Made by a program: the position numbers and the translations under genes. A model generated the notes under the pieces. That model did no database searches, was not told where the DNA came from, and was given only the letters and a program-made list of their open reading frames with translations. 64,000 nucleotides of DNA from Vibrio mimicus CAIM 602 (GTDB taxonomy: Bacteria > Pseudomonadota > Gammaproteobacteria > Enterobacterales > Vibrionaceae): positions 62,001-126,000 of the forward strand of contig NZ_AOMO01000044.1 of NCBI RefSeq assembly GCF_000338875.1, given 5' to 3'. Position 1 is the first letter of the stretch, and the number at the start of each line of letters is the position of its first letter. Shown here piece after piece: positions 25,857 to 34,415 of this stretch.

Positions 25857-26919
25857 AGTGCTTCCTTAAGCGCCAGAAATTCTTATTGGCGCACAATGTG
25901 CTCATAGTTCGTTGCGCTCGTAGTTCGTTCTTCTGGTCACTTGATACTTATTTTTATTGTGTAGAGATGGTAATGCCTAGCCTAAGTCGGTGGCGATGAC
26001 TCCTACAATGTTTGAATCTCGTTACTTCGAACACATAAACACATTTGAGTGATGATGGAGCGTTATGTTCGAGATTATTACCACCAAGGTATGCATCTGT
26101 ATTGTTGCTAAATTTAATGAAAATGGACAGAGAAAATACGCAAGAAAATAAATAACACCTTCACAAGGTAAGAAGAATCCATTAGTCACTTTAATTATAA
26201 GTATATATTGACTGACGAATGAAAAGGTTAATTAAATTTTGTTTATCTTCCGTTTAATATCTTTGATAAATGGTTATTTTAATCTTACTGAAATTATTAA
26301 TTCTAATTTAATCTAAACTTGCTGATTGTTATATTTTGTATGTGTTCTTTTCATGAGTTTAAATTAAAAACAAAATTGATGCAGAACTCTATTTTATCAA
26401 TAATAGGCATGAAAAATGGCTATAAAAACAAGCCAATTTAATTAAAAATTTGCAGTTCAATTGATCTGAATCAAGAATATGGCTTGAAATGCACAAGGTC
26501 AAATTGGTTGTTTCTATTACATGATAGATATTCTCTATTGGTTTGTTGGCGCTTTCTGGCTAGACAGTAATCAAAATAGAAACTCAAGGAGAACAGTTTT
26601 TTGGCTGCAAAGAAAAAAGGTACAAACTAAAGCCCATGATGAAATTATCTACATTTAATATGGTTATTGTGATTTTTATCTTGTGATAGATAACATCAAT
26701 GATGAGTTAAATAAGTTCAATTAGACGTTAATGTTATTAATATCTACCATTTTATTAAATAATAGCTTTGTTAAACTTGTCTCAGTCTAAATAAAAATAA
26801 TGAAAGCTTATTTATTACTCTAATGTGAAGATATATATCTGTTTCAAAGGTGAATATTTATCGACACTCATCAGTGAATAAAAGCGAGCTTACAACAATG
26901 CCAAAAGAGGAGTGTCGAG
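25857..26919. promoter_or_regulatory. AT-rich 1.06-kb intergenic region upstream of the molybdoenzyme gene
   Basis: This stretch is much richer in A and T than its neighbours, above all 26140-26880, and lacks any convincing gene. It contains a perfect FNR site (listed separately), a 28-codon frame at 26065-26151 with a weak ribosome site, and an AAGGAGA (26586-26592) placed 7 bases before a TTG-started 9-codon frame. Such a long, AT-rich leader is the kind of sequence bound by H-NS. The gene start at 26920 has a good GAGGAG. Confidence 0.45.
26461..26474. promoter_or_regulatory. Perfect FNR binding site
   Basis: TTGATCTGAATCAA matches the FNR consensus TTGAT-N4-ATCAA at all ten defined positions. 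It lies about 450 bases upstream of the molybdoenzyme start and 605 bases from the LysR start, so which promoter it serves is not certain; anaerobic activation of the molybdoenzyme gene fits its chemistry. Confidence 0.75.
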
Positions 26920-29243
26920 ATGAACCAAAAGGAAGAAATTAAAGAGTATCCCGGACCTGCTGCGGGCTGGGGAGCACTTAAAGCGGTAACAAAAAGCTGG
27001 TTAGGCAGTGAAAACGGGTTTAGAAACCTGCGTGCGATGCTGAAAACAAACCAGAATGGTGGATTTGACTGCCCGGGATGCGCTTGGGGGGAATCACCAG
27101 AAAATGGCATGGTTAACTTCTGTGAAAATGGTGCGAAAGCGGTGAACTGGGAAGCGACAAGTCGCCTTGTCGATCCTGAGTTTTTCGCTCAATATAGTGT
27201 GTCGGAGCTGAGTAAACAGACGGATTACTGGCTAGAATATCAAGGACGTTTGAGTCATCCGATGCGTTATGACGCACAAACGGATCATTATGTTGAGATC
27301 TCGTGGGAAGATGCCTTTGATTTAGTCGGTAAGCACCTTAATGCGTTGCAATCACCTGATGAAGCAGAATTTTACACATCTGGACGCGCCAGCAATGAAG
27401 CCGCCTTCCTTTATCAATTATTCGTTCGGGCTTTTGGTACCAATAACTTCCCAGATTGTTCAAACATGTGTCACGAAGCCAGTGCGATAGGCATGTTTGA
27501 CACGATTGGTGTTGGTAAAGGTACTGTTGTATTTAAAGATCTCGAACTAGCCGATGCGATTTTTGTTATTGGTCAAAACCCGGGAACAAACCACCCGCGA
27601 ATGTTGGAACCGCTGCGTGAAGCGGTCAAGCGTGGTGCGCAGGTTATCTGCTTGAATCCTCTGAAAGAGCGTGGCCTTGAACGTTTTCAAAACCCGCAGC
27701 ATCCCATTGAAATGCTGAGTAATGGCTCCGAACCCACAAGTAGCGCTTATTTCCGTCCTGCACTTGGCGGAGACATGGCGGTATTTCGCGGCATGGCTAA
27801 GTTTCTTCTGCAATGGGATCGCCAAGCTCAGGCACAGGGTGATGCTCCCGTGCTTGACCATGATTTTATTCGTGAACACACAAATGGTATTGAGGAATAT
27901 CTGAGTGCGGTTGAGCAAACATCATGGGAACACATTACCCAGCAATCGGGCTTGAGCTAGAAGAAATAGAAGTATTGGCGCGCATGTACCGACGTGCCGA
28001 ACGAGTAGTGATGTGCTGGGCTATGGGGCTGACTCAGCATCGTCACTCGGTATTCACCATTCAAGAAGTGGTTAACTTGCAGTTGTTGCGCGGAAACGTA
28101 GGTAAACCGGGCGCTGGTTTGTCACCCGTACGTGGGCACAGTAATGTACAGGGTGACCGTACAATGGGGATCAATGAGAAGCCACCTCAGTTTCTGCTGG
28201 ATGCCTTGGAAAAACGCTTTCAATTCAAAGTGCCACGAACTCATGGCCACAATGCGGTATTAGCCATCAAAGCAATGGAAGAAAAACGCGCCAAAGTGTT
28301 CGTCGGTCTTGGTGGTAACTTTGCACAAGCAACACCTGATACGCCGCGTACTCACGCGGCAATGCGTAATTGTCAATTAACCGTACACATAGCGACAAAA
28401 CTCAATCGTTCACATCTGGTGACTGGTCGTGATGCGTTGATCTTACCGTGTCTTGGGCGTACTGAAATCGATATGCAAGCCAATGGGCCACAAGGCGTGA
28501 CGGTGGAAGATACGTTCAGTATGGTTCATCTCTCCTATGGTCAACTAAAAGCTCGCTCGCCACATCTACGTTCAGAGGCCGCCATTCTGGCGGGAATCGC
28601 CAAAGCGACATTGGGTAATTTCCCGATCGATTGGGATTGGGCGATTGCTGATTACAGGCATATCCGTGATTTGATTGCCGACACCATTCCAGGTTTCCAA
28701 AACTTCAATCAGCGAGTGCAAAACCCGGGAGGCTTTTATCTTGGCAATAGTGCCGCTCGCCGTGAATGGAACACAGCTAGCGGTAAAGCGCAGTTTTCTG
28801 CTACCACATTGCCGGAGCAATTGGTGAATGAAAATGTTACCCAACGAGGTGATAAGCCAGATCTGATTTTGCAAACCCTTCGTTCCCATGATCAATACAA
28901 CACCACCTTATATGGACTTGATGACCGCTACCGTGGCGTGTTTGGTCGACGCGATGTTGTGTTTGCTAACGAAGAAGATATTCGGCGCTTGGGTTTTGAA
29001 CCGGGTGACAGAGTGAATCTGGTGACATTATGGGACGATGGACTTGAGCGTCGCGTGAATGGTTTTGAACTGATCGCTTATGATGTGCCAGCAGGGCAGG
29101 CAGCAGCATATTATCCGGAAACCAATCCTCTGGTGCCACTCGACAGTTATGGAGAGCGTACTTTCACACCCACCTCGAAGTTTGTTGCAATTAAGCTCGA
29201 AAAAGCCAAACCCACCATCCTAATCCCAGCAATCGTGTTATAA
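26920..29243 (+). pseudogene. YdeP-type molybdopterin oxidoreductase alpha subunit, frameshifted
   Basis: Two frames together encode a protein of about 775 residues closely resembling E. coli YdeP and the FdhF-like alpha subunits. The first frame (26920-27960) has CPGCAW and FCENGAKAV, cysteines that probably hold an Fe-S cluster, and SNMCHEAS, where Cys184 sits at the position of the molybdenum ligand (selenocysteine in FdhF). The second (to 29243) has GMGLTQH-like, VRGHSNVQGDRTMG, KLNRSHL and the C-terminal SHDQYNTTLYGLDDRYRGV cofactor-binding segment. The frame breaks at TAG 27958-27960; adding one C at 27957 restores SGLSLEEIEVLA, which aligns without gap to the homologue. YdeP is tied to acid resistance in E. 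coli; its substrate is not established. Confidence 0.82.
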
Positions 29244-29459
29244 CTGTGTTGGCTTTCACTGAACTGACCCTGAAATGATTCGGGGTCAATCACTAGAAAA
29301 TCGCAAACTCTTGCTTCTCACATGAAAGTCGTCGGCCTTTTTAAGGAGAAAGTCGAAGTGTGAGGCAGACGTTTCGTCTATAAATTGATCGTGATGGTTG
29401 TTATCTATTCTGTCGAGAGTGCTTTTTAAGCATCTGAATCAATTCAAGTAAATTTATAG

Positions 29460-29487
29460 TTGACCAGAAATCTCAATCCGTTAAAGT
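29460..29487 (+). promoter_or_regulatory. Promoter of the tRNA-Leu/tRNA-Cys unit
   Basis: TTGACC (29460-29465), 16-base spacer, TAAAGT (29482-29487) and ACGC beyond. It repeats the arrangement seen ahead of the other tRNA-Cys at 20685. The remaining sequence between the molybdoenzyme stop and here holds only an imperfect repeat (GACCC...GGGTC near 29265-29289) and no gene. Confidence 0.6.
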
Positions 29488-29549
29488 ACGCCTCGTTCTC
29501 ACGGCAAAGCTCGTTAGAACAGATGGTGTCTTCCATCGCAGTATGCGTT

Positions 29550-29636
29550 GCCCTGGTGGTGAAATCGGTAGACACAAGGGATTTAAAATCCCTCGACTTT
29601 CGAGTCGTGCCGGTTCAAGTCCGGCCCGGGGCACCA
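29550..29636 (+). tRNA. tRNA-Leu (TAA)
   Basis: An 87-base class II tRNA with long variable arm and encoded CCA. Acceptor GCCCTGG pairs with CCGGGGC (one G-T pair), discriminator A; the anticodon loop TTTAAAA between AGGGA and TCCCT gives anticodon TAA. Confidence 0.96.
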
Positions 29637-29664
29637 TCTCTCTTGAATTAAGACATCTCAGTTA

Positions 29665-29738
29665 GGCGCGTTGGCAGAGTGGCCATGCAGCGGATTGCAA
29701 ATCCGTGAACCTCGGTTCGACTCCGGGACGCGCCTCCA
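29665..29738 (+). tRNA. tRNA-Cys (GCA), second copy
   Basis: A 74-base tRNA identical to the copy at 20757 except for A instead of G at base 44 (29708). It lies 28 bases after tRNA-Leu and is probably cut from the same transcript. A T-rich stretch follows. Confidence 0.97.
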
Positions 29739-29761
29739 TTTCTTTCTCTGTTTTTACCTAT

Positions 29762-30550
29762 CTAACGTTCATCAAAAAAATCTTTGTTGCGGATGTACTT
29801 ACTCATCAAATGGTAAGAAAAAGGCCGGATCAACCAGCTGATGATCGAACGCCCCAAGCGCTCCCAAGTCGGTGTATTTTCGTAAATTCGTCCGTTATAC
29901 AACCAAAGTAGTTTCCCTGCGTGCCAGTAAAGAAAAGGCACAGGAGGCATGAAAGTGACAATGTCTAAATCGCAGCAAATCCGATAAGTTTTGTGGGTCA
30001 AGCCATAATGCTTCGGGAATCGCCAATCCCCGATCGCGGGTTGACCAAACGTCACGACACGTTTGATGGTGCGTGGATATTTACGTTCAAAATAGTCGGC
30101 AAATACACAACCGATCGCTCCTCCAGAAGAATGCCCCGTAATCGCAATCCGTTTGCCCTGTTCAATTAAAGGCAACAAGGTTTGTTCTAGTTTATCGATG
30201 ACCGACATCCCTAACGTATCTGCGTTACGGCTTGGTTGGCTCTCTTGATGCAATAAATGGTAGAAGCCAGCATGAATACGATATTTCAGCCCAAGATGGT
30301 GACAACTTCGTGTCCAAAGTGCGAAATTCAGTAGCCAGTCGGTCATGCTGTGTGAACCTTTGATCACTACCACAACTTCATCGCTGGCTTTACTCCATAG
30401 CACTCGAATCATGATTTTACCGAACTGATTGGTGATTACGCGTTGCCCGTTAGGGTCAAAGCCATAGCGAGTCTGTTTAAAAATGCGCGGATAGGCGAGG
30501 TTGCACAAAACGGCGTAGCGTTCATATTGATAGCGTTTGAGTGGCTTCAC
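29762..30550 (-). CDS. Class 3 lipase family protein
   Basis: A 262-residue alpha/beta hydrolase of the lipase class 3 type. The nucleophile elbow is GHSSGG (central Ser about residue 130), and preceding it is a segment VVIKGSHSMTDWLLNF that forms the oxyanion-side strand; catalytic Asp and His would lie in the CCDLDIVTFMPP and later stretches. There is no clear signal peptide, so it is either cytoplasmic or secreted by an unusual route. The only in-frame start is a GTG at 30550 with a weak ribosome site. It converges on the tRNA genes, its stop being 24 bases from the tRNA end. Confidence 0.82.
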   Translation of the reverse strand: MKPLKRYQYERYAVLCNLAYPRIFKQTRYGFDPNGQRVITNQFGKIMIRVLWSKASDEVVVVIKGSHSMTDWLLNFALWTRSCHHLGLKYRIHAGFYHLLHQESQPSRNADTLGMSVIDKLEQTLLPLIEQGKRIAITGHSSGGAIGCVFADYFERKYPRTIKRVVTFGQPAIGDWRFPKHYGLTHKTYRICCDLDIVTFMPPVPFLYWHAGKLLWLYNGRIYENTPTWERLGRSIISWLIRPFSYHLMSKYIRNKDFFDER

Positions 30551-30739
30551 GATGTCATCGAGTTTGCGGTTTACGATGACTGTATGTGTTGATTATGAAG
30601 CTTAGATGAAACAGCAAAGAAGTGTGGGTGAAATCCCTTTTGGCTGTGCGCAAGGAGATAACGTGCTTTTAATCTCAGTCAATTCTCTGCGATGTAGATT
30701 TTGTTATGGTGGCGACAGCTATTTTGGGGAGTACAACTT

Positions 30740-31147
30740 GTGCCACAACCAACTTCTTCATTTTTATCTGGTGCTTTGCTGACTGAATTTCGCACTGTGC
30801 AAGCGATGATTGCGATTTACTGTCGTGATCATCATCAGAAAACAGGACTATGTGCCGAGTGCTTGGCGTTGATGGAGTATGCTGAAACACGCCTAGATCG
30901 CTGCCCCTATGGGGAAGAAAAGCCGACGTGTAATCGTTGTCCAATTCATTGCTACAAACCAGAGCAGAAAGCGATGATGAAAGAAGTAATGCGTTATGCA
31001 GGGCCAAGGATGTTGTTGCCACATCCCATTTTGTCGCTTCGCCATTTATGGCATGAAAGAAAAGCCATTCCGGAGAAACCAAAAGCAGAGGCTTCTAACC
31101 GTCATCAACGGTTAAAAGCCATGAAAAGTGAAACCAAAGAGTCGTGA
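30740..31147 (+). CDS. YgbA-family (nitrous oxide-stimulated promoter family) protein
   Basis: A 135-residue cysteine-rich protein like E. coli YgbA. The conserved core has IAIYCRDHH, then a four-cysteine zinc- or cluster-type pattern: CAEC, CPYGEEKPTCNRCPIHCY, and a MRYAGPRM helix. YgbA genes respond to nitrosative stress and the protein is linked to recovery from nitric oxide. I chose the GTG at 30740 because GGGGAG lies 8 bases upstream; an in-frame TTG at 30701 lacks support. The C-terminus is basic and lysine-rich. It converges tightly on the MFS gene (6-base gap). Confidence 0.82.
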   Translation: MPQPTSSFLSGALLTEFRTVQAMIAIYCRDHHQKTGLCAECLALMEYAETRLDRCPYGEEKPTCNRCPIHCYKPEQKAMMKEVMRYAGPRMLLPHPILSLRHLWHERKAIPEKPKAEASNRHQRLKAMKSETKES

Positions 31148-31153
31148 AGAATA

Positions 31154-32308
31154 CTATTCTCCCGCCACCCATTGACGTTTGGTTTTGACGCTTTTGATCA
31201 GCATATACAGACAGGTCGCGAGCAGGATGGCAAACAAGTAAGCCATTAAACCGTGGCGATCTTGCATAAACCAATCGGCAAGTACGGGACCAATCACTGA
31301 ACCGACACTGTAGCTGAGCAGCATGACTTGAGTGGCGGAAACAATGTAGCTGGTATCAAGTTTGTCGCAGCCCAAATTAATCGCAATCGGGTAGAGTGCG
31401 AAAGTCGCCATGCCGAGCACAAATAAGCTTGTGCCTAATACCAACAGTGAGCTGTCTAAAACAGTCAGTGCGATTGCTGCCGTGCCAAGCAAACAAAAGA
31501 GTGCCATTAGCAAAGTACGGCCGAGGAATTTCGACAGCCAGGGCACGAGTGGTTGGACTGCCATGCCACCTAAAATCACCAGTGCCATTAAGTTACCAAG
31601 ATCAGTATGACCAATGCCTCGATTAGCTAATTCAACAGGCATCAAGCCATAAATAGCACCCAAGGTCAGCCCAGAAACCAGGCAACCAATCATCGCAGCT
31701 TTGCTAAGTTGCGTGATTTGGCGTAGTGAAAGAGAACTCGATTGTTGTGTTGACGGCTGATCGGAATCCACGTAAATCAACACGATGGAAGCAATCAACA
31801 GCAAAGTGGTAATTGCAATAAAAGGTACTGCACCCGCCACGCCAAGTTGACCAATCGCCATTTGTCCCAGAGCTGTGCCGCCGTAGAGCGCCACCATGTA
31901 AATGCCAAGGCGTTTTGCGCGGCCTTGTTCATCACCATGCAGCAACCAAGACTCCACCACAACAAAAATGCCAGCAACAGCAACACCTGCCACTAGACGA
32001 GCCAACAGCCAAACGCTGGCATAAGGCATCATAGGCATCACAACGATAGACAGTTGCAATAAGCTCAAGCACCAAATAAAGGCTTTACGGTGACCCAAAC
32101 GATTAACGAAAGGTTCTGCTACCACCGCACCTGCTAATAAGCCCGCATAAAAAATGCTCGCCAACCAGCTGGCTAAGCCAGATTCTAATTGGTAATGAGG
32201 CAACATTAACGGCACTAAGCTCATGAGATAGCCAGACGCCACAGCATAAAGAGTTAAAGCAATAACAGGCACCGCAATGCGGTTTGGTGCAGAAGGATGG
32301 ATTTCCAC
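31154..32308 (-). CDS. MFS transporter, YcaD-like
   Basis: A 12-helix major facilitator superfamily permease, 384 residues from the chosen start. Family signs are the motif NRLGHRKAFIW between helices 2 and 3 and the VVESWLL segment typical of the YcaD/DHA1-like group. The substrate is unknown. The start is uncertain: GTG at 32308 with GAGG a few bases upstream puts the first helix near the N-terminus as in relatives. An ATG at 32470 would add 54 residues of odd composition, which I consider untranslated leader. Confidence 0.82.
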   Translation of the reverse strand: MEIHPSAPNRIAVPVIALTLYAVASGYLMSLVPLMLPHYQLESGLASWLASIFYAGLLAGAVVAEPFVNRLGHRKAFIWCLSLLQLSIVVMPMMPYASVWLLARLVAGVAVAGIFVVVESWLLHGDEQGRAKRLGIYMVALYGGTALGQMAIGQLGVAGAVPFIAITTLLLIASIVLIYVDSDQPSTQQSSSLSLRQITQLSKAAMIGCLVSGLTLGAIYGLMPVELANRGIGHTDLGNLMALVILGGMAVQPLVPWLSKFLGRTLLMALFCLLGTAAIALTVLDSSLLVLGTSLFVLGMATFALYPIAINLGCDKLDTSYIVSATQVMLLSYSVGSVIGPVLADWFMQDRHGLMAYLFAILLATCLYMLIKSVKTKRQWVAGE

Positions 32309-32495
32309 AGCAGGCCTCGGAACAACAGAAGGAACAGTTGGCGCGAATATGGGATGAAAAGTGTTCAGAGTAAAACGAAAAAAAACGTTCCTGACGATAA
32401 ACTTTAGTTGTTGAGGATGAGCGTGGAGAAAGTGGCAGTTAAGTTGGCATAATTTGGCTAAAAATGCCAACTTAATTGTTAGATTAATGCTATGA

Positions 32496-32930
32496 CTATT
32501 TAGTCAGAGCCTGGTTTAACCATTGGTCAAATTGAGATTTTGGTAGCGCCCCATTGATCATGTCGATACGTTGACCATTTTTGAACACCATAATGGTTGG
32601 AATGCTGCGAATTTGGAAATGTGCAGCGAGGTTTTGTTGTGCTTCCGTATCAATCTTAATGAAGCGAACTCGCCCTTTGCGCTCAGTTGCCACATCGCTA
32701 AAAACAGGAGCGAAGCCAACACACGGATTACACCAAGGTGCCCAAAAATCAACAACGACAGGTTTGTCGCTTTGCAGTAAAGCGGAAAAATTGGCTTCGG
32801 TACCTTCAATAGGTGCGCCATCAAGTAAAGAACTTTGGCATTTGCCACAATTGGGGCTTTCCGTAATGCGTTCAACTGGCACACGGTTGAGGCTGTGACA
32901 GGATGGGCAGCGGGTATTGAATGTTGACAT
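32496..32930 (-). CDS. trxC: Thioredoxin 2 (TrxC) with CNPC active site
   Basis: A 144-residue zinc thioredoxin. The N-terminal zinc-binding module has CPSC (residues 8-11) and CGKC (28-31), typical of TrxC. The thioredoxin fold follows with VVVDFWAPWCNPC (Cys67, Cys70) and cis-proline segment IRSIPTIMVF. The active site reads WCNPC where nearly all thioredoxins have WCGPC, so redox potential or partner choice may differ. It reduces disulfides in the cytoplasm; in E. coli trxC belongs to the OxyR regulon. The gene is divergent from fabH. Confidence 0.92.
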   Translation of the reverse strand: MSTFNTRCPSCHSLNRVPVERITESPNCGKCQSSLLDGAPIEGTEANFSALLQSDKPVVVDFWAPWCNPCVGFAPVFSDVATERKGRVRFIKIDTEAQQNLAAHFQIRSIPTIMVFKNGQRIDMINGALPKSQFDQWLNQALTK

Positions 32931-33100
32931 GACTTCCTCTCTTTTTATTTTGCGTTTTCGTCACCAGTTTAAGCTCAATGGTTAACCATGGTTCGAAAAT
33001 CGGCGTATACTTCAGCGCATTGCCGACAATGGTGACAAGCGTTACTCAAGATTTTGGGGCGCTCAGCCAAATTACAATAAGCAGCATAGACGGAATTTTT

Positions 33101-34192
33101 ATGACTCAATGTTATGCCGAAATTACCGGGTGGGGTAAATGCCTGCCACCTGCCACGCTCTCCAATCACGATTTGAGCACCTTTCTTGATACTTCTGATG
33201 AATGGATTCAGTCCCGTACCGGGATTGAACAGCGTCGGATCAGCCATGTGAATACCTCTGATCTCGCTACCGTGGCAGCCAAGCATGCTATCGCTTGTGC
33301 TGGCGTGAGTGCCGAAGATATAGACCTGATTATTGTGGCAACGTGTTCACCCGATTCGTTAATTCCCAATATTGCTTCAAAAGTGCAACAAAATTTAGCG
33401 ATTCCTTCTGCGGCAGCCTTTGATCTTAATGCCGCATGTACTGGTTTTCTCTATGGTCTGGAAACCGCCACCCGTTTGATGCAAGCGAGCCATTATCGTC
33501 ATGCTTTGGTGATTGGTGCTGAGCGCCTATCTTTCTATCTTGACTGGACGAAGCGAGACACTGCCGTGTTGTTTGGCGATGGTGCTGGTGCGGTGGTGCT
33601 GAGTAAAACTCAGCAGAAAGTAGGCCTGCAAGATGCGCAAATTGGTTGTGACGCTCAAGGCCGAGATATTCTAGCCGTGCCTAAGTTTGGCACAGCAATG
33701 GATCGCTTCGATGCGGACAATGGTTACTGGGCATTTGATTTTGTCGGTAAAGAGATTTTCAAACGTGCGGTGCGTGGCATGGGCGCAGCGGCTCAGCAAG
33801 TGTTAGCACGCAGTGGTTTATCGACGGAGGAAATCGATGTGGTGATCCCGCATCAGGCCAATATTCGTATTATTCAAACGCTGTGTGATTTGGCGGGCAT
33901 CGCGCAAGACAAAGCCTTTGTAAACATTCATCGTTACGGCAACACTTCTGCCGCGACAGTGCCGATCGCTTTGTGCGAAGCGTTGGAGCAGGGCAGAGTT
34001 AAACCCAATGATGAGCTTTTAGTCGCGGCATTTGGAGCAGGTTTGACTTGGGGGGCTGGGCACATTCGTTGGGGGGAACGTGTAACTCCGAAAGAAACCA
34101 GTGATGCCACTCTTCCTGCTTGTGATCAAACGGCACTGGATTTATTGAAAGATGCGATTGAGCACTGCAAGAAGCATCAGCAAGTGCAATAA
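33101..34192 (+). CDS. fabH: 3-oxoacyl-ACP synthase III (FabH) homologue
   Basis: A beta-ketoacyl-ACP synthase III of 363 residues. The triad is visible: Cys113 in [10 protein letters not shown], histidine in [10 protein letters not shown], and asparagine in [21 protein letters not shown] closes the fold. FabH joins acetyl-CoA (or another short acyl-CoA) to malonyl-ACP to start fatty acid synthesis. It stands outside any fatty acid gene cluster and has about 40 extra C-terminal residues rich in charge, so it is probably a second, specialised copy. The ATG at 33101 matches the family N-terminus; the frame is open back to 32978 but without conserved sequence. Confidence 0.88.
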   Translation: MTQCYAEITGWGKCLPPATLSNHDLSTFLDTSDEWIQSRTGIEQRRISHVNTSDLATVAAKHAIACAGVSAEDIDLIIVATCSPDSLIPNIASKVQQNLAIPSAAAFDLNAACTGFLYGLETATRLMQASHYRHALVIGAERLSFYLDWTKRDTAVLFGDGAGAVVLSKTQQKVGLQDAQIGCDAQGRDILAVPKFGTAMDRFDADNGYWAFDFVGKEIFKRAVRGMGAAAQQVLARSGLSTEEIDVVIPHQANIRIIQTLCDLAGIAQDKAFVNIHRYGNTSAATVPIALCEALEQGRVKPNDELLVAAFGAGLTWGAGHIRWGERVTPKETSDATLPACDQTALDLLKDAIEHCKKHQQVQ

Positions 34193-34213
34193 AATAACTG
34201 ATATCAATAACAA

Positions 34214-34246
34214 TTAGGGAGGTATTTTGCCTCCTTTTTATTTTTT
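34214..34246 (+). terminator. Probable terminator after fabH
   Basis: GGAGG (34218-34222) pairs with CCTCC (34230-34234), extended by two weaker pairs, and is followed by TTTTTATTTTTT. Confidence 0.6.
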
Positions 34247-34362
34247 ACAAAATGACAACCCCGTTTGATTTATTTTTGCTCTCTTAATGCGCTTGTCTTT
34301 AATTTGGGACACTTCCCAATATTTCTCACTTAATTCTTGAACTATGATTGCAAAGTGAATCA

Positions 34363-34372
34363 GTGATATCAC
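34363..34372. promoter_or_regulatory. 10-bp palindrome upstream of the polysaccharide operon
   Basis: GTGATATCAC is a perfect palindrome about 45 bases before the TTG start of the next gene. It resembles the core of some CRP/FNR-family sites but fits neither consensus properly; an operator role is only a guess. The rest of the 223-base gap holds the fabH terminator and no gene. Confidence 0.25.
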
Positions 34373-34415
34373 CCATTAGTTTTATTTGAGTTCTGAATAG
34401 AAACGGGGAATAACC

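Noticed and set aside
26636..26689. Short hydrophobic frame MMKLSTFNMVIVIFIL in the AT-rich leader
   Set aside because: Only 17 codons, no ribosome site next to it, and its hydrophobicity is what random AT-rich sequence gives.
29263..29289. GACCC...GGGTC repeat as terminator of the molybdoenzyme gene
   Set aside because: The stem is only 5 bp with a 12-base loop and no T run, so it is too weak to call.
29460..29651. Frame across tRNA-Leu
   Set aside because: It covers the tRNA promoter and the tRNA itself and has no ribosome binding site.
20757..29738. Genomic island between the two tRNA-Cys copies
   Set aside because: Near-identical tRNAs flank about 9 kb, but the genes between are ordinary (art, fdhD, molybdoenzyme), with no integrase; gene duplication of the tRNA is simpler.
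34363..34372. CRP or FNR site at GTGATATCAC
   Set aside because: Spacing fits neither TGTGA-N6-TCACA nor TTGAT-N4-ATCAA; kept only as an unassigned palindrome.
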